A stretch of DNA of 64,000 bases. It comes from Brasenia schreberi. Its lineage: Eukaryota > Streptophyta > Magnoliopsida > Nymphaeales > Cabombaceae. The notes below the pieces were generated by a model. That model was not told the DNA's origin. It ran no database searches and worked only from the letters and a program-made list of their open reading frames with translations. Of this stretch, positions 48,174 through 60,715 are shown piece after piece. The translations under genes were made by a program, and so were the position numbers. The stretch lies in assembly GCA_036023115.1 (NCBI GenBank), contig JAYKKT010000091.1, forward strand, positions 36,451,001-36,515,000. Direction: 5' to 3'. The stretch's first letter is position 1, and each line of letters begins with the position of its first letter.

Positions 48174-49680
48174 ATGAGTCAACAGATTGGGAGAAAGCTA
48201 TTGATGAGAAAATTTAATACATTGAGAAAAATCAAGTTTGGGAGTTGGCTGATTTGCCAAAAAGAAGAAAAAGGTATAGGCTGCAAATGGGTTCTGAAAA
48301 AGAAATATAAAGTGAATGGTTCAATTGACAAATTTAAAGCGATGTTGGTTGCAAAGGTATTCTCGCAAAATGAGGGGATAAATTATGTTGAGACATATTT
48401 TCCTGTTGCAAAATTTGCATCGATAAGAATAATCCTATTGATATCAACATATTATGATTTTGATTTATATCAGTTATATGTAAAAATTACATTTCTAAAT
48501 GGAGATTTACATGAAATAATAAATATGCATCAACTCGAAGGATACAAAGTTGATGGCCAAGAAGATAAAGTATATAGGTTGAAAAAATCCCTATATAACC
48601 TTAAATGATGGTATTTGACCATTCAAAATACCATTATTTAACTTTGGTTTGTGGCAAATGAACATGACCACTATGTATATGTTTGGAATAGTGGGAGTTA
48701 CTTTGTTATTTTATCATTATATGAAGATGACATATTGTTGACTGGAAATGATAATGAAATGATTGTCAAAAGCAAGTCATGGTTAAACTCAAGGTTTAAA
48801 AAGAAGGATGTGAGAGAAGCATCCTATATCCTAGGTATAACGATTTCTTGAGATAGAGAATTTAAACTTCTATGCCTAAGTGATGGGATTTATATTGATT
48901 ATATCTTCAAAAAGTTTTAAATGGGTGAATACAAGTCTACATCTACACCCGTTGCAAAAGGAATAAAACTTAGCAATGCTGATTGTCCCGGTGAAGGAGA
49001 TGATAAGCATAACGTTCCTTATGCACAAGTTGTGAATAACTTGATGTATGTTATGTTATGTACAAGACCTCATATCAGTTTTGTTGTTGGTCTTGTTAGT
49101 AGATATCAAAGTAATCCTCGATGACAACATTAGATAACTGTGAAAAAGATTTTAAGATATCTTAAAGGAACAAAGACTTTAAATTATGCTTTCAAGCAGA
49201 TGAACTAAAAGTGGTAGGATACTCAGATGCTGACAATGCTAGGAGCAAAGATGACAACAAATCAACCTTAGGACAAATATTTTTATTTAGAGGTAGAGTT
49301 ATTTCTTGAGCTTATAAGAAACAGGGTTGTTAGCATTACATACATATGAATTGAGTATGTGGGTTGTTGTATGGCTGCAATAAGTGTCTCTAGATAAGAC
49401 GCTTTATACGAGATTTGAAGCAAGACATAGCCAACGAGTCAATTGTCATTTACTGTGACAACAATGTAGTGATTACTCTAATTATGAGTGGAGCCGACAA
49501 CTCTAAAAGCAAGCATATAATGGTTAAATACCACTATGTTCATGATATGGTTATGAGAAAGAAAATATCCAGCTCATACATGCTAACTCAAGATATGTTG
49601 GTAAACTCCTTGACTAAAGGAATAACAAAGAATCTTTTCTCGAAGCATGTTACAAACATGGGTTTAAGATATGTTTGATT
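48174..49680 (+). pseudogene. copia copy C reverse transcriptase / RNase H remnant
   Basis: It aligns with copy B from the WEKAIDEK / VLKKKYKVNGSIDKFKAML segment to the end. The RT loop reads YEDD (Val to Glu, both Asp kept). The GYSDAD RNase H block near 49220 is readable as GYSDADNA, and the final block ends TKNLFSKHVTNMGLRYV. Several stops and frameshifts are present. Confidence 0.85.
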
Positions 49681-49808
49681 GTTGTGTAGGTAAAAAACCA
49701 TACAATGGGTAATGACTGCAATAGTAATCATAAAATTATATTACTAGGAAAACCCGCAAAAGTGGGAGGAAAATCAGTATTTAAATTATTTGGCTCGAAT
49801 GGCCAAAG

Positions 49809-50192
49809 TCGAGAAACCTACCATTCTCGGTTGTTTCACCCATGGAAATGACTATATCGACCATCTAGCCATTTTCGTTGGAAGTTGTTACGGAACAAAT
49901 TCGTAACAGTCAGACTGTTAACAATTTGTTCTTTAATAGCCAGATAAGGGGTCTAGAATGGAAAGCCTAGCCTGAATATCCGGGAGGAGGAGCTAGACAT
50001 TGCTCTATAAATACAGAGCAACGCACAGAAGTATGCACAGTAAAAAATCAATAGAAACCTCCTTGAAAAACTTACTGTGAGAAATTGAAAAAATCACATA
50101 CCTCATTTGACGTCTTCTATTCTTCGTCTTCAATCCAGAGGACATTCGATACATGACAAATCTTCGGTGAAGTCGTTGTCAGGATTCCAATA
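49809..50192 (+). repeat. 3' LTR of copia copy C
   Basis: It shares CCATTCTCGG, TTTCACCCATGGAAATG, CTCTATAAATACAGAGCAAC and ATCAATAGAAACCTCCTTGA with the 5' LTR. It has a short insertion before the GGATTCCAATA end. No matching target duplication was found. Confidence 0.82.
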
Positions 50193-50439
50193 TGATGAGG
50201 GTTGCAGAAGAGGTTTTGCAAGTAGAAAGGGAGGAACAGAGCAGTGTGGATTGAATGCCTCACCCAAATTCTTGAAGTACTACACAATGATTCCAAGTCC
50301 AATGATGCTACTCTTTACATAACTTTCACACGGGAACACATGCTCATCATCATTTTAGTAATTTATAGACATATTTAACAAATATAGATTTTTTGTGGCA
50401 ATTTATAAAGTTACTTGCAAGATTTGATAGCATGACTCT

Positions 50440-50812
50440 CTATAGGGTTAGGATTGATATGCTCACTCTCCTTTTATTATACATACACTTCTCTTTTTGT
50501 TACTTTTTCCAAAATGTTTCTTGTTATTTTTAGTAATTATGAAAATATCCCTCATTTCAACCACCTATTGCTCAATCTATAGCTATTTTAAGCATAAGAA
50601 TGGATCAAAATCTATCGAAAAGTGAAAAAATGAAGAATCAAAATAAATAAAAGATAAGAAAAAAGAAATTAAAAGGCATATTCAAAAGGGGATTCGTCAA
50701 TTTATCGATTTGTCTTGTTTATTTGGTTTTGCTTTTTCTATTTTTAGTTATTTTGATTAATTTTTTTATTAATTTTTATATTAGAATTGAAAATAAAAAA
50801 CTAGGATATTCC
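50440..50812 (-). repeat. Dispersed repeat, right member of the inverted pair
   Basis: The reverse complement aligns with 46312-46731. Just right of it, GTAAGAGACGTGCCC and GGGCGTGTCTCTTTC (50815-50872) form a short inverted repeat; a related CGTCTCTTAG/GAGACGTGCC motif occurs near 46244-46282. Confidence 0.65.
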
Positions 50813-51169
50813 GATGTAAGAGACGTGCCCGAGCTGCGTTTCTGCTTACGCATGTTGGGCGTGTCTCTTTCTTCGAGATATCTTAGTTTTTTATTTTTAT
50901 ATGTTTTTTTTATTTTCTTTTTCTTCCTCTTTTATTATTTATTCATATGGTCGTTGTTTTCGTATTATTGAGTTGTATCTCTTCTTCTTATTGACTTTGT
51001 TTTTAGTTTTATTTGTTGTGGTTTTTGGTTTTTCTTTTTCATTCTTTGTTCTATCTTTTTGAACAAAATTTATAAGAATATACATTGAGTTGTGAAGAAG
51101 ACAATAATATTAAGTGAAACCTTCATTGCCACTATAAAAAAATCTGATTAAATATACTTCTGCTGAAAT

Positions 51170-51281
51170 GTTGAGATGAAATGCGAGAGAAAATAATATT
51201 TATATGAAGAGTAATTTTGGTATTTAATAGAAAAAAGGTGTCTAAATAGTAAAAAAGATGTGCAAATAGTAATAGAGACAC
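51170..51281 (+). repeat. Dispersed AT-rich repeat also found at 39230-39372
   Basis: It contains GAGTAATTTTGGTATTTAAT and GATGTGCAAATAGTAATAGA, matching the minus strand of 39230-39372. Confidence 0.5.
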
Positions 51282-51387
51282 ACTCAAAGCGTTGTTACTG
51301 CTGGTGAGGAGTTCTACTACCAGGGGTTGCGTGTCTGGGTATCTGTGTTTATTCTTTGGCCTCCTCTTGTAGTCAGGAAAAAAAAAA
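51281..51387 (+). mobile_element. SINE family S1 copy, 5'-truncated
   Basis: It reads AAGCGTTGTTACTGCTGGTG, then GGCCTCCTCTTGTAGTCAGG and a run of ten or more A. It aligns with the 3' two-thirds of 5228-5352. No target duplication is clear. Confidence 0.65.
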
Positions 51388-51490
51388 GCACCGAAAAGAC
51401 ATCTTTATCAACAAGCGCTCAGAAAGTCCTTTAATGTTCACGATATTTTGTAATTTCTTGATATTTTTCTACTTTAATTACTTAAACACT

Positions 51491-51655
51491 AGGGGTGAAC
51501 ACAATTCGGTCAAAAACAATTCACTGAACCAAACCAGCCGAAGTTTTTGTAATTCCAAGTCCTTTAATGTTCGGCTATTTTACTTAGTTGTATTCTACAT
51601 ACACCTATTTTACTAAACAATTCAGTTTGGTTCAGTTCAGTTTTAAAAACTTAAA
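51491..51655. repeat. hAT-relic-type repeat (CGGTTC words)
   Basis: It begins CTAGGGGTGAACACAATTCG and contains AACCAAACCAGCCGAA and TTCAGTTTGGTTCAGTTCAG. The TAGGGGTGAACA start is typical of plant hAT MITEs; no duplication found. Confidence 0.35.
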
Positions 51656-52085
51656 ACCAAAAAATAACATATGCATGTGTTGTGTTTGTCTACGTATATA
51701 TTATGTATGTATATGAGAAATTAGTTTATGCTGTCACCCATTTTCGCTCAAATTCATTTAAAAATCTTGTTTGATTGATGTGATGGAGATGTGGATTTAA
51801 AAAGAAAAAAGTATCATTATAGTTTTCGTAGTTTACATTTGAACGTAGATCATGCCACGACGGCAACATTTACATAAAAATAAAACAATTAAGAGATACA
51901 ATAGTACTAAAATGAATTGAAGGTTGATGAGAAGAACGAAGAAGTCGATGGTATCCACACGGATAAATCGGAGGAAAAAATTGTCAAGAAAGAAAGAGAA
52001 ACAGGTAAGAAGGAATAAAAGAGAGAATCTGTAGAAAAAATACTTTGAATTTTTTTATTTTTAAAAGTGAATGTTTAGTAAAATA

Positions 52086-52295
52086 AACTCCGTTCATGTA
52101 AGGGATCACACTTACCTGGTCAGTGTCAAGCCCAAATAAAGGAAGAGGGTTGCGTTAGGCTTCTAACAACCAGCATAAAACTTTTTCAAACTTATTTATT
52201 ATGAATTTTACAAATTATAATTGAGCTATATGAAAACAAAGAATCCATGTAACCAACCCCATGTAGTATGGGAGAAGTCTTAGTTGTATTAGTGT
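52086..52295 (+). mobile_element. SINE-like retroposon with perfect 13-bp target duplication
   Basis: A 210-bp element lies between two copies of GTTTAGTAAAATA (52073-52085 and 52296-52308). Its 3' end, ATCCATGTAACCAACCCCAT, then GTAGTATGGG and TTAGTTGTATTAG, matches the minus-strand copy at 11609-11695 and resembles the 3' end of the plant Au SINE group. The A/B boxes are not obvious, so the polymerase III head may be diverged. Confidence 0.72.
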
Positions 52296-52308
52296 GTTTA
52301 GTAAAATA

Positions 52309-52470
52309 GGTGTATGTAACCGGTTGAAACCGAGACCTGGGGAACCAACCTGAAACAGAAACTCGGACGTCCGTATTAGAAAATCGAACTAGAACTGGCG
52401 TTTGAGTTCCTTTTTTTCTGTTAGGTCTAAAGCCGGTGGCCCCAGTTCACCTGACATCGGTTAGGTCTAC
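52309..52470. repeat. CCGGTT-rich degenerate repeat
   Basis: Contains AACCGGTTGAAACCGAG, CCGGTGGCC and similar words, like 11875-12185 and 55250-55820. Confidence 0.3.
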
Positions 52471-52535
52471 TTGTGAGCACCAATAGGCCATCCCATCCCC
52501 TTACTGAAAGTCATAAAAGTCAAATTTTGACTTGA

Positions 52536-52857
<322 letters not shown>

Positions 52858-52859
52858 GC

Positions 52860-54406
52860 AAGCTAACACAAATATACTTATGAGTTTTTTTAGAAGGTAT
52901 TTGTATAATAAAGATAGTTTTTAGATCTCTTTAAACACTTTATTAATTTTTAAATAATATGCATGCCCTCAAAAGAAAATAAAATATGAGTATGCATGTA
53001 TCATATCTGAATGTTTGTGATGTAAATATATATACGTGCAATCTACATTTACTCATAGGTGGCGTGGATCCAAATTTTGCATTACATCTTTCTAACTTTT
53101 CTTAGTGGGTGGTTGGCTAGGTCTCCTTGGTACACAACAATCACTGTGTCAAACTGTGAGCACTTTTAAAACCCAAAGGAAATCACTTTAAAATTGATTG
53201 TCGGAAAAGGGGTTTAAGCACTTTGTTTGGTTGGCTAGTGAAGGAAAAAGGGCGTTGAATAACTAAAAGTTGAAAGGAAAGGAAATTCCTTAGTCATCAT
53301 TAGTATGTCAACAAGTGGCGGACTTATTTTAAGGCGAGGTGAGTCATGTGTTCACTTGAAATGTGAAAATTTATTGAGTTTATTTTTGTATATAAAAAAA
53401 TACAAGTCCACCTCATCCTAAAAAAATTCAAATTTCTTGGATCCTTGTTGTAGACCTAAACGGCCATATGCTACTTAGGGTTTTGTGCATGTGTGCTCAT
53501 GCACTTGTGTGTGTTATTCTCAGTGAGTGGATAAGGGTTACACTTCACTCTTGCAATTCAATCTCCACTTGGTGACACCTTCATGACCAAGTCATGTCCC
53601 ACCTGAGTCGGGTTTCATAAATCAGAATCCGAACCCATGTGACCAATAATGAAAGGTATGCATTGCCTTAGAATAGTAGCCTTTTTCTGGTTGAAGAGCG
53701 AAATTTATTGCAAGGTATCCACCTCCTAGTCCTAAAACTTTCGCATAGGCACCAATCTTTTTAAAGTATTGCTAAATAACAGCCTCTACTCATTTTGAGT
53801 TGCTAGTTTTCTTCGAAAATAATGTGCCACACGAATTGTATTATGAGTGATTTCATCCTGCATGCCTCTTAAGCTACACTCTCATACATCCCCTTTTATT
53901 TTCATGAGTCAAGTATTATGAGTAGGCTGCCATTTTATATTTTTGTATTTTCTCAAACACTTTTATGATTTTTTAAATAATACTCATGATTTCCAAAAGT
54001 AAAGAAAATACAACATACATAGTTAGAATTTTGCAGGATCTAATTTTCAGTTTTATTTGTGTAGTAGAACCAAAAAATCTAGGTCTGAATCAATTTTTAA
54101 GCACTTCGGATCGGATCCGGGTATGAGGAAGGTGACTTGACAACATATATGTTTGCTCGGATAGCTCGGCACTAAGCGAAAGTCTGTGTGGGCACCTTGT
54201 GTTTAACTCGAAAATAGTTGTGCCGGAGAGGCATGAATGAACCCAAATAGAATACCTTAGATGATGTTGCTTGCCATGTTATATACTTGTTATATTCTTG
54301 GAAATCTATCCAAAGAAATAGATATTGAATTTAAAAATTAAAAAACCAACAAATGTACTTGATTCATATGTATACTTTTGCTTTTAAAGTCAATTATGAA
54401 TTTCTT

Positions 54407-54456
<50 letters not shown>

Positions 54457-55139
54457 AAACTAAATCTTACTCACTTTTGACATAATCATTCGTGTTCATC
54501 CATTGCTTTTTAGTGACATGAGTGTAGTTAACAAGTTTTAAATATTAAATAACAAAAAGCAATATTATTACACTAATGATCGCAAAAAATAATAGTTGGG
54601 TATGAGTGAGTGTGTCAATAGTTGACGGGATTCAATCTCTCTCTATATATATTTATACTATTTCTACTTTTGATTCCCAAAGTTGTACACAACTCCAATA
54701 TGATTATTCAAAAGAAAAGGAGGACCATACTTAAGTGGCAAGTGGATCTTTTGAAGGCCGCTTGTGCATTCCGAGCTGTTATCCACAAATTCCGTATATG
54801 TTAGGAAGCTAAGCCTACAGTCCCACTACTAATTTAGTAGAGCCAAAACTGTCAGGCAGAAGATCGTCATACGAGCATCCCCATAGATCATATTAAATCT
54901 CAGCCATACAATATGACTTGAAAATTATGCTGAGCGATTTTCTCACAGGAGTGGAATCCCAGTTACGTATCCACCAGAAGAGGACTTTACAGATGCACGG
55001 TGGAGATCTTGTATATCGAACGCGCGTAATATAAGATATTATAGTTTGACAAGCTCTCTTTTGGGATTGCGAAGACCCTTCACTTTGGAAGGGAACATTC
55101 ATGCGACTCCACAAGCATCACATCAGGTAAACTCTTATT
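52860..55139. other. Intergenic, no gene seen
   Basis: It holds a (TA)n microsatellite at 54409-54454 and a GTGGCGGACTTATTTTAAGG patch at 53314, with a similar GGACTTATTTATGAG at 61994. Nothing else is recognised. Confidence 0.4.
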
Positions 55140-55830
55140 TGGGTCCAATTCTCAATTTCTGTTCCGATTTGAGTTCCAAATCATTCAAAACCGAAAAAGA
55201 TATTTATAATTTTTAAATTAAAATAAAATGAAGCAAGGGCCGACTTAGATTTGGATTTTAGTCCGGTTCTTAAAATTGAAACTAAACCAGGTGGTCCTCA
55301 GGTCAAGGTCCAAATTAACTGTGGCCGGTTCCTAACCTAATTTAGTTGTGGTTGAAACAGCCCAACCGGCCACCATGACTTGATACCCTCCAATGTACCA
55401 AATGTAGAAGCTTTCTCGTCATTTGATGCTGAGAAAGGGAATTCAAAAGATGTACAAATCATATACTAGAATACACACGGCCGGTTCCAATCCGGTCCCG
55501 TGGTTTTAACTGGAAACCAATCGAATCAAGAATTAGAAAAACCGGACCGAGAACCAGGAATCACTCGGTTCAATTCTGTTCCACCTCCCACAAAACAGGT
55601 CAAAAACATGAACGGGTGATTCCTTATATTTTATTGCTTTTATTTTAAAGTTTCAAATTTGTTAATAGTTTTTTTTAATTCTAAATAGTCTGGGCCTCAA
55701 ACCAAAACTGAAAGTTCCAAAAGAAAACTGGATCCGTCCTAATTCAATTTTGATTCTTGTTTCAGGTGAACTAGAATCGGCAGTTTGATTTGAACCACCG
55801 GATCCAGTTTACCCAGGACCGGCAATGTCT
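55140..55830. repeat. CCGGTT/GGTTCC-rich degenerate repeat cluster
   Basis: Many imperfect CCGGTTC, GGACCG and AACCGG words without coding potential; probably one or more diverged non-autonomous hAT elements. It lies about 100 bp left of copia copy D. Confidence 0.35.
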
Positions 55831-55936
55831 ATAGTGGATATCGTAAATGTTAATATACAAATATTAACAAATCTGGCCCCATCTTCAGAGGTCCGGCCTC
55901 AGCGCACTACACATGCAATCACCCCAGGGTCCGTCC

Positions 55937-56360
55937 TATTGGCTACCGACAGGGCTCCTTCTATTGTTCCTACGATGATCCCAATAATTGCCTTCTGATG
56001 TTGCGCAACTTCGATGATCGGAAGAAGACGAAGAATGTACAAGTATGTATTTGCGATTTTCACACTGCTTGATTTTCACAAAGAGGGTTTCACTCAATTT
56101 TTCACTATGGTCTTTCACAGTTTTCCACTGTTTTGTGAGTGTGCATTGCTTTGTATTTATAAAGCAAGGCCTACTCCACCCTCCCGAATATCCAGGCTAG
56201 GCTTTCAATTTTTGGAGCCCTTATTCGGTTGGTTACAGAGTTCATCCATAACAAACTGGTTGTTATGGAGTAGCTTTGTAACTGCCTCCACAGGAAACGA
56301 TTGGATGGTCAATCCAGTGGTTCCTGTGAAACCGCCGAGAATGGTCATCTCAGCTTTACA
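55937..56360 (-). repeat. 3' LTR of copia copy D
   Basis: 424 bp; aligns with 60716-61085. In element orientation it begins TGTAAAGCTGAGATGACC and ends GTAGCCAATA. It is longer than its partner through a segment around 56255-56320. Confidence 0.9.
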
Positions 56361-56498
56361 TCTCCTATTTAGCCATTCAAGTCAAATGATTTGATATACT
56401 GGTTTTTCTCCCACTTTTGAGGGGGTTTTCTAGTAATGTTATTTTATGATTGCTATTGCAATCATTACACGTTGTGTGGTTTCTTACCTACACAACAA

Positions 56499-56819
56499 TC
56501 AAACATACCTCAAACCCATGTTTGTAACATGTTTTGAGAAAAGATCCTCTATTATGCCTTTAGTCAAGGGGTCTGCCAACATATTTTGAGTTGGCATGTA
56601 TGAGATAGATATTTCATTTCTCATAACTATACCATGAACATAGTGATATTTCACCATTATATGCTTACTTTTAGAGTTGTCAACTCCACTCTTGATTAGA
56701 GTAATTGTTGTATTGTTGTCACAATAAATGACAATCGGCTCGTTGGTTATGTCCAACTTCAAATATCGTATTAAGCAACTTATCCAGATGACACTTGTTG
56801 TAGCCATAGAGCAAGCCAC
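56499..56819 (-). pseudogene. copia copy D RNase H remnant
   Basis: 107 open codons match the C-terminal RNase H of copy B: KLDITNEPIVIYCDNNTTIT, LIKSGVDNSKSKHIMVKYHY and ADPLTKGIIEDLFSKH, ending MGLRYV. It is the longest undamaged stretch of this domain among the four copies. Confidence 0.85.
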
Positions 56820-57199
56820 ATACTTAGATTCATGTGTCTATAATGCTACACAACCATGTTTCTTACATACCTAAGAAACAACTCCACCTTCAAATAAAAA
56901 TATTTGTCCTGAAGTTGATTTGTTGTTGTTTTTACTCTTAGCAAAGTCAACATTTGAGTATCCTGCCACTTTTAGTTCATCTGCTTGAAAATATAATTTC
57001 AAGTCTTTTGTTCCTTTCAGATATTTTAGAATCCTCTTCACAACTATCCAATGCTACCATCAAGGATTATTTTGAAATTTACTCACAAGACCATCAACAA
57101 AGCTGATGTCAGGGTCTTGTATATAGCATGACATACATCAAGTTGCCCACAACTTGTGCATAAGGAACGTTAGACTAATCTAAATCTATCGAATTGCAT

Positions 57200-58422
57200 A
57201 CTTCTTGAGCAAGATAAATGTAACAATCTTTTAAGAAGGACGGTACGACCATAAGCCTTTTATGTCCACTTAAAGTTTAGATTAATTAAGGAAGATCTTT
57301 TATGAGTTCAAATGATGATTGATATAGATCTATTAGATTGTCAACATATTCATTATTTTTCTCAAGGATGTCATTCTTAGTATCTTCTAAGAATTCAACA
57401 TCTCTGCTATCTATCAATCCATTTTTCTTATAATAAAATCGATATTCTTTTGAGCCTTTAGAATATCCGATGAATATACGTCTCAAAGACCTATTGTCTA
57501 GCTTGTCTTATACTGATCAAGGATCTTCACATGAGCAATAGATCTCCACCTCCTGAGATGACATAGGTTGGGTTTTCTTCCAAACCACATCTCATATGGT
57601 GTAGTGAATACAACTTTATTGAGTATGTATATTGTTGTACCAACTGCTTCTCCCCAAAATATCTATGGAAGAGATATCTATTAACATTGATCTTGTCATA
57701 TTTAGTAAGGTCTTGTTATATCTTTCAGCTACATCATTTTACTGAGGTGTCTTCAGCATTGCATTTTGTTTAGAAATACCAAAGTCTTTACAGAAATTCA
57801 AAAATTCTTCATAAGTGTATTCACCACCTCTATCTGATCTCAAGACTTTGATTGTATGCGCTAGTGGATTTTCGACTTCCTACTTATATTCTTTAAATAC
57901 TTTAAGTGCATCGGATTTATGTGCTAAGATATATATATATAGTAATCATCGATGAAGGTTATGAAATAGATATTTTCTCGATGTGAACTTACTCTAAAGG
58001 GTCCACATAAATGATTGTAAATAAGTTTCAACAGGGTTGTTGCCCTTATTATCTTTTTAAGAAAAAAAATCTCACAATTTTTCCTTGTATACAGGCTTCG
58101 CATTTGCTGAAAGTGTTTTGTTCAAATTTTGACAGTAAGTCAAAGTTGGATAATTTTCTTAACTTTTCTAGACTTATATACCCTAGGGTTTATGCTATAT
58201 ATTCACATCAAAATTAAAGGCACAATCAATATAAGTAGAAGAACTTTGAATTTCATTGATTTTCAACTCGAACAATCCATGTTCTACATCAAATTCTTCG
58301 GATAAGAACACTCTCTCATGTTTTCCTACAATCACTTTGCCAAGAACAAACCTAACCTCATAACCATTTTTAACTATGTGAGAGACCAAAATTAAATTGT
58401 GCCTTATAGATGACACAATCAA
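57200..58422 (-). pseudogene. copia copy D integrase region remnant
   Basis: From 58422 leftward: the protease/integrase spacer (ILVSHIVKNGYEVRFVLGKV), broken integrase frames, and the C-terminal IFIGYSKGSKEYRFYYKKNG (57486 on) followed by SFELIKDLP. The frame is lost between segments. Left of 57190 sequence continues directly with the end of RT. Confidence 0.8.
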
Positions 58423-58719
58423 TACATAAGTTAGTACAACTGATGTGCCTCATATAAAAATTCTAAAGGATCTAGTTCTAAGAACATCTAACAAATTATT
58501 ATCTCATGTATACCTGATTTTCTCCAGGTTTATATTCCTTTAAATCCATTGTCCCTTTCTCTTTGAGATGTGTCTCGTCGCTTCTAAATCAAACCACAAA
58601 TCAGTAACCGAGCGGTCCATGTATAAATATTTTGATATCATGTAAATTATGTCCTTCTTCTTCGATTATCTATATTGTTGGCTATTTTCATCAGTTTTTT
58701 ATTACAACAATCTCTCTTT

Positions 58720-59670
58720 TAGTGTCTCATTGTTCCACAGCTGAAACACTTGACCCGAAAAGCAGTTTCTTGTATTTTCTTAAAAGATTAACCGCTTTTT
58801 TGTTATTTTTGTCAAACTTCTTGTTTATTTTATTCTTAATTTGGTTGACTTTAGAGTTGAACCTTATCTCTTCTTACACCATTAGCAATTTATCTTTTCT
58901 GTTTTTTTTCATGTATTCTTTTTCAATTATTTGTTTGGGGGGCAATTCAGGAAGGTTTATTTCAGGCCCTAATCTAATGGTGGTGGTGACCATGTTCTAG
59001 GATGGGAGAAGATTGTTCAGTATTATGGATATTTGCATTGATTCACAGATGACTGATTTGGCTACAACTAAATCTCTTGCTATTACCAACATATAATTTA
59101 CATGTTCCACTACATTATATCATTCTTTCATTTTATAAGAGTTATATCTTTGTAGTAGTAATTGAACATATAGTTTAGTTGTAGTTTCATATTTAGCTGT
59201 TATTGAGTCAAACAACTCTTTTGTGATCTCATATTCTTCAAAGACACTAATCAGATCATCCTCATGTATGTTAACATGATTGTTTTTGCTATCGTGTCAT
59301 CTCTTACAAATGTTTTATATATTTATTTTTGTTATTCTGTAGCACCAGGAGGTGGTGGATGCACTGTTTCCTTTAATACATACTCTATACCTTCAAGTGT
59401 AAGACCCAACGGAATTCTCTTTTTTCACGTTTGAAAATTTAAACTATTTAATTTTTCTATTTTTTTAATTGGGATATACATATTCTTGAATTCATTTTTA
59501 TGTGTTTGACAAATTTAACAATTAGATGGTCTAGTAGGAAAACGTCTACCAAGCAACAAGCAACATATATCAAATATTTAACTAATATAATGTATAATAT
59601 CCAACTACTGAATTGAAAATCACTCATGGTACTTAAAATCAATTTTATACAAGTTTTAAGTATCATTATT
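58720..59670 (-). pseudogene. copia copy D gag remnant
   Basis: The minus strand shows KMNSRICISQLKK (about 59500-59460), equivalent to the copy B gag start, then broken versions of the KYDTTTKLYVQLLLQ block (about 59200-59140) and a CX2CX4HX4C knuckle in which the residue after His is a stop. Confidence 0.75.
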
Positions 59671-60293
59671 GAATTTTTAGTAACTTGATTCTATTATAGA
59701 ATCAAACTGGGAATAAATCTGTAATTTTCCAAAAAAAAATTTGCCTTTGATAATTTTTCCAAACAACAAGGGTAAACCAATAATTTTATTTGTCTATCCG
59801 GTTTCATAATTTTTCAAAAAAGATCAGGGACAAAGCAGTAAACTTGATATTTTTTTTCTGTAAAATTCATCACTGATTGGGGATAAATTCATAATTTAGC
59901 CCTTCAATCCGAATTTGTAAAGTTTCAAAAAGATAGGAGCAACCTTGTCTTTTAACATAATAGCAGAACTGTGAAGCTTTTATCGGGTAAGGGGAGAAAG
60001 GTAATTCAATATCCAGGTATTCCATAATTTCTATAAATAGTTAGAGGGTAACACAATCTTTTCACTTGTTTAAGGATAAAACTATATTTTTACTCAATAA
60101 TTTGATCTTATGGCAATTTGTAGTTTCTAAAATCGGACAGGGAAAAAACAGACTTTTTAGTCTGTTGCCCGAAGGAGTTTTCTAGAAATCGTTGGTTTTT
60201 ACCCATGGTTTTTCGAAACAGTTGGGCGGTTTCTTAGAAGATATAAAAGGGAGAGAGATAGAGTTTTGCGGGAGTTTCCCGCCTCTCCTCTAC

Positions 60294-60502
60294 TTGGCTT
60301 GGGCTCTTCCTCTGGTTGACGTTGGTTTTTCCCTTCGGCCGACCTTGGTTCTCCCTTAGGCTGGCCTTGGGTTCTTCCTTTGGCTAGCCTGGTTTTCCCT
60401 TTGCCTGACTTGAGTTTTTTCCTTCGGCTGACCTGGTTTTTTTCTTTGGTCGGTTTGAGTTTTCACTTCAGCTTGCTTGAGTTCTCTCTTTTGCCGGTTT
60501 AG
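60294..60502 (-). repeat. About 23-bp minisatellite in copia copy D leader
   Basis: Roughly nine imperfect units of 20-24 bp, plus-strand pattern CTGACCTTGGTTTTTCCTTTGG. It occupies the place, about 200 bp after the primer-binding site, that the unrelated 51-bp repeat occupies in copy B. Confidence 0.82.
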
Positions 60503-60715
60503 TTTGTTATATTTTGCCTCGATCATCTGTCTAATTTGATTTTTCGGTTATCTCAGGCCACAAAGTGTGGTTTCCGACAACCTTTTCTGGCAAACAGAAG
60601 AGTGTTCTCTTTATGAGATTCCTCTTCTTCTTTGTATATTTTTTTCTTTTTTTCCCTTTTAAGTACAAAATAATTGTGTGTCTTTTTGTAGGATAAACGA
60701 AGCCTTAGACACCAA

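Larger units (their letters stand above)
46986..50192 (+). mobile_element. Ty1/copia retrotransposon copy C, internally deleted
   Basis: 5' LTR 46986-47342, primer-binding site TGGTATCAGAG at 47345, a leader with a conserved hairpin, then an abrupt junction near 47605 into the end of integrase, damaged RT (KKSLYNLK near 48590; YEDD at 48720-48731), RNase H (49415-49678, CDNNVVITLIMSG to MGLRYV), and 3' LTR 49809-50192. Gag, protease and most of integrase are missing relative to copy B. Stops and frameshifts are frequent. Confidence 0.9.
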
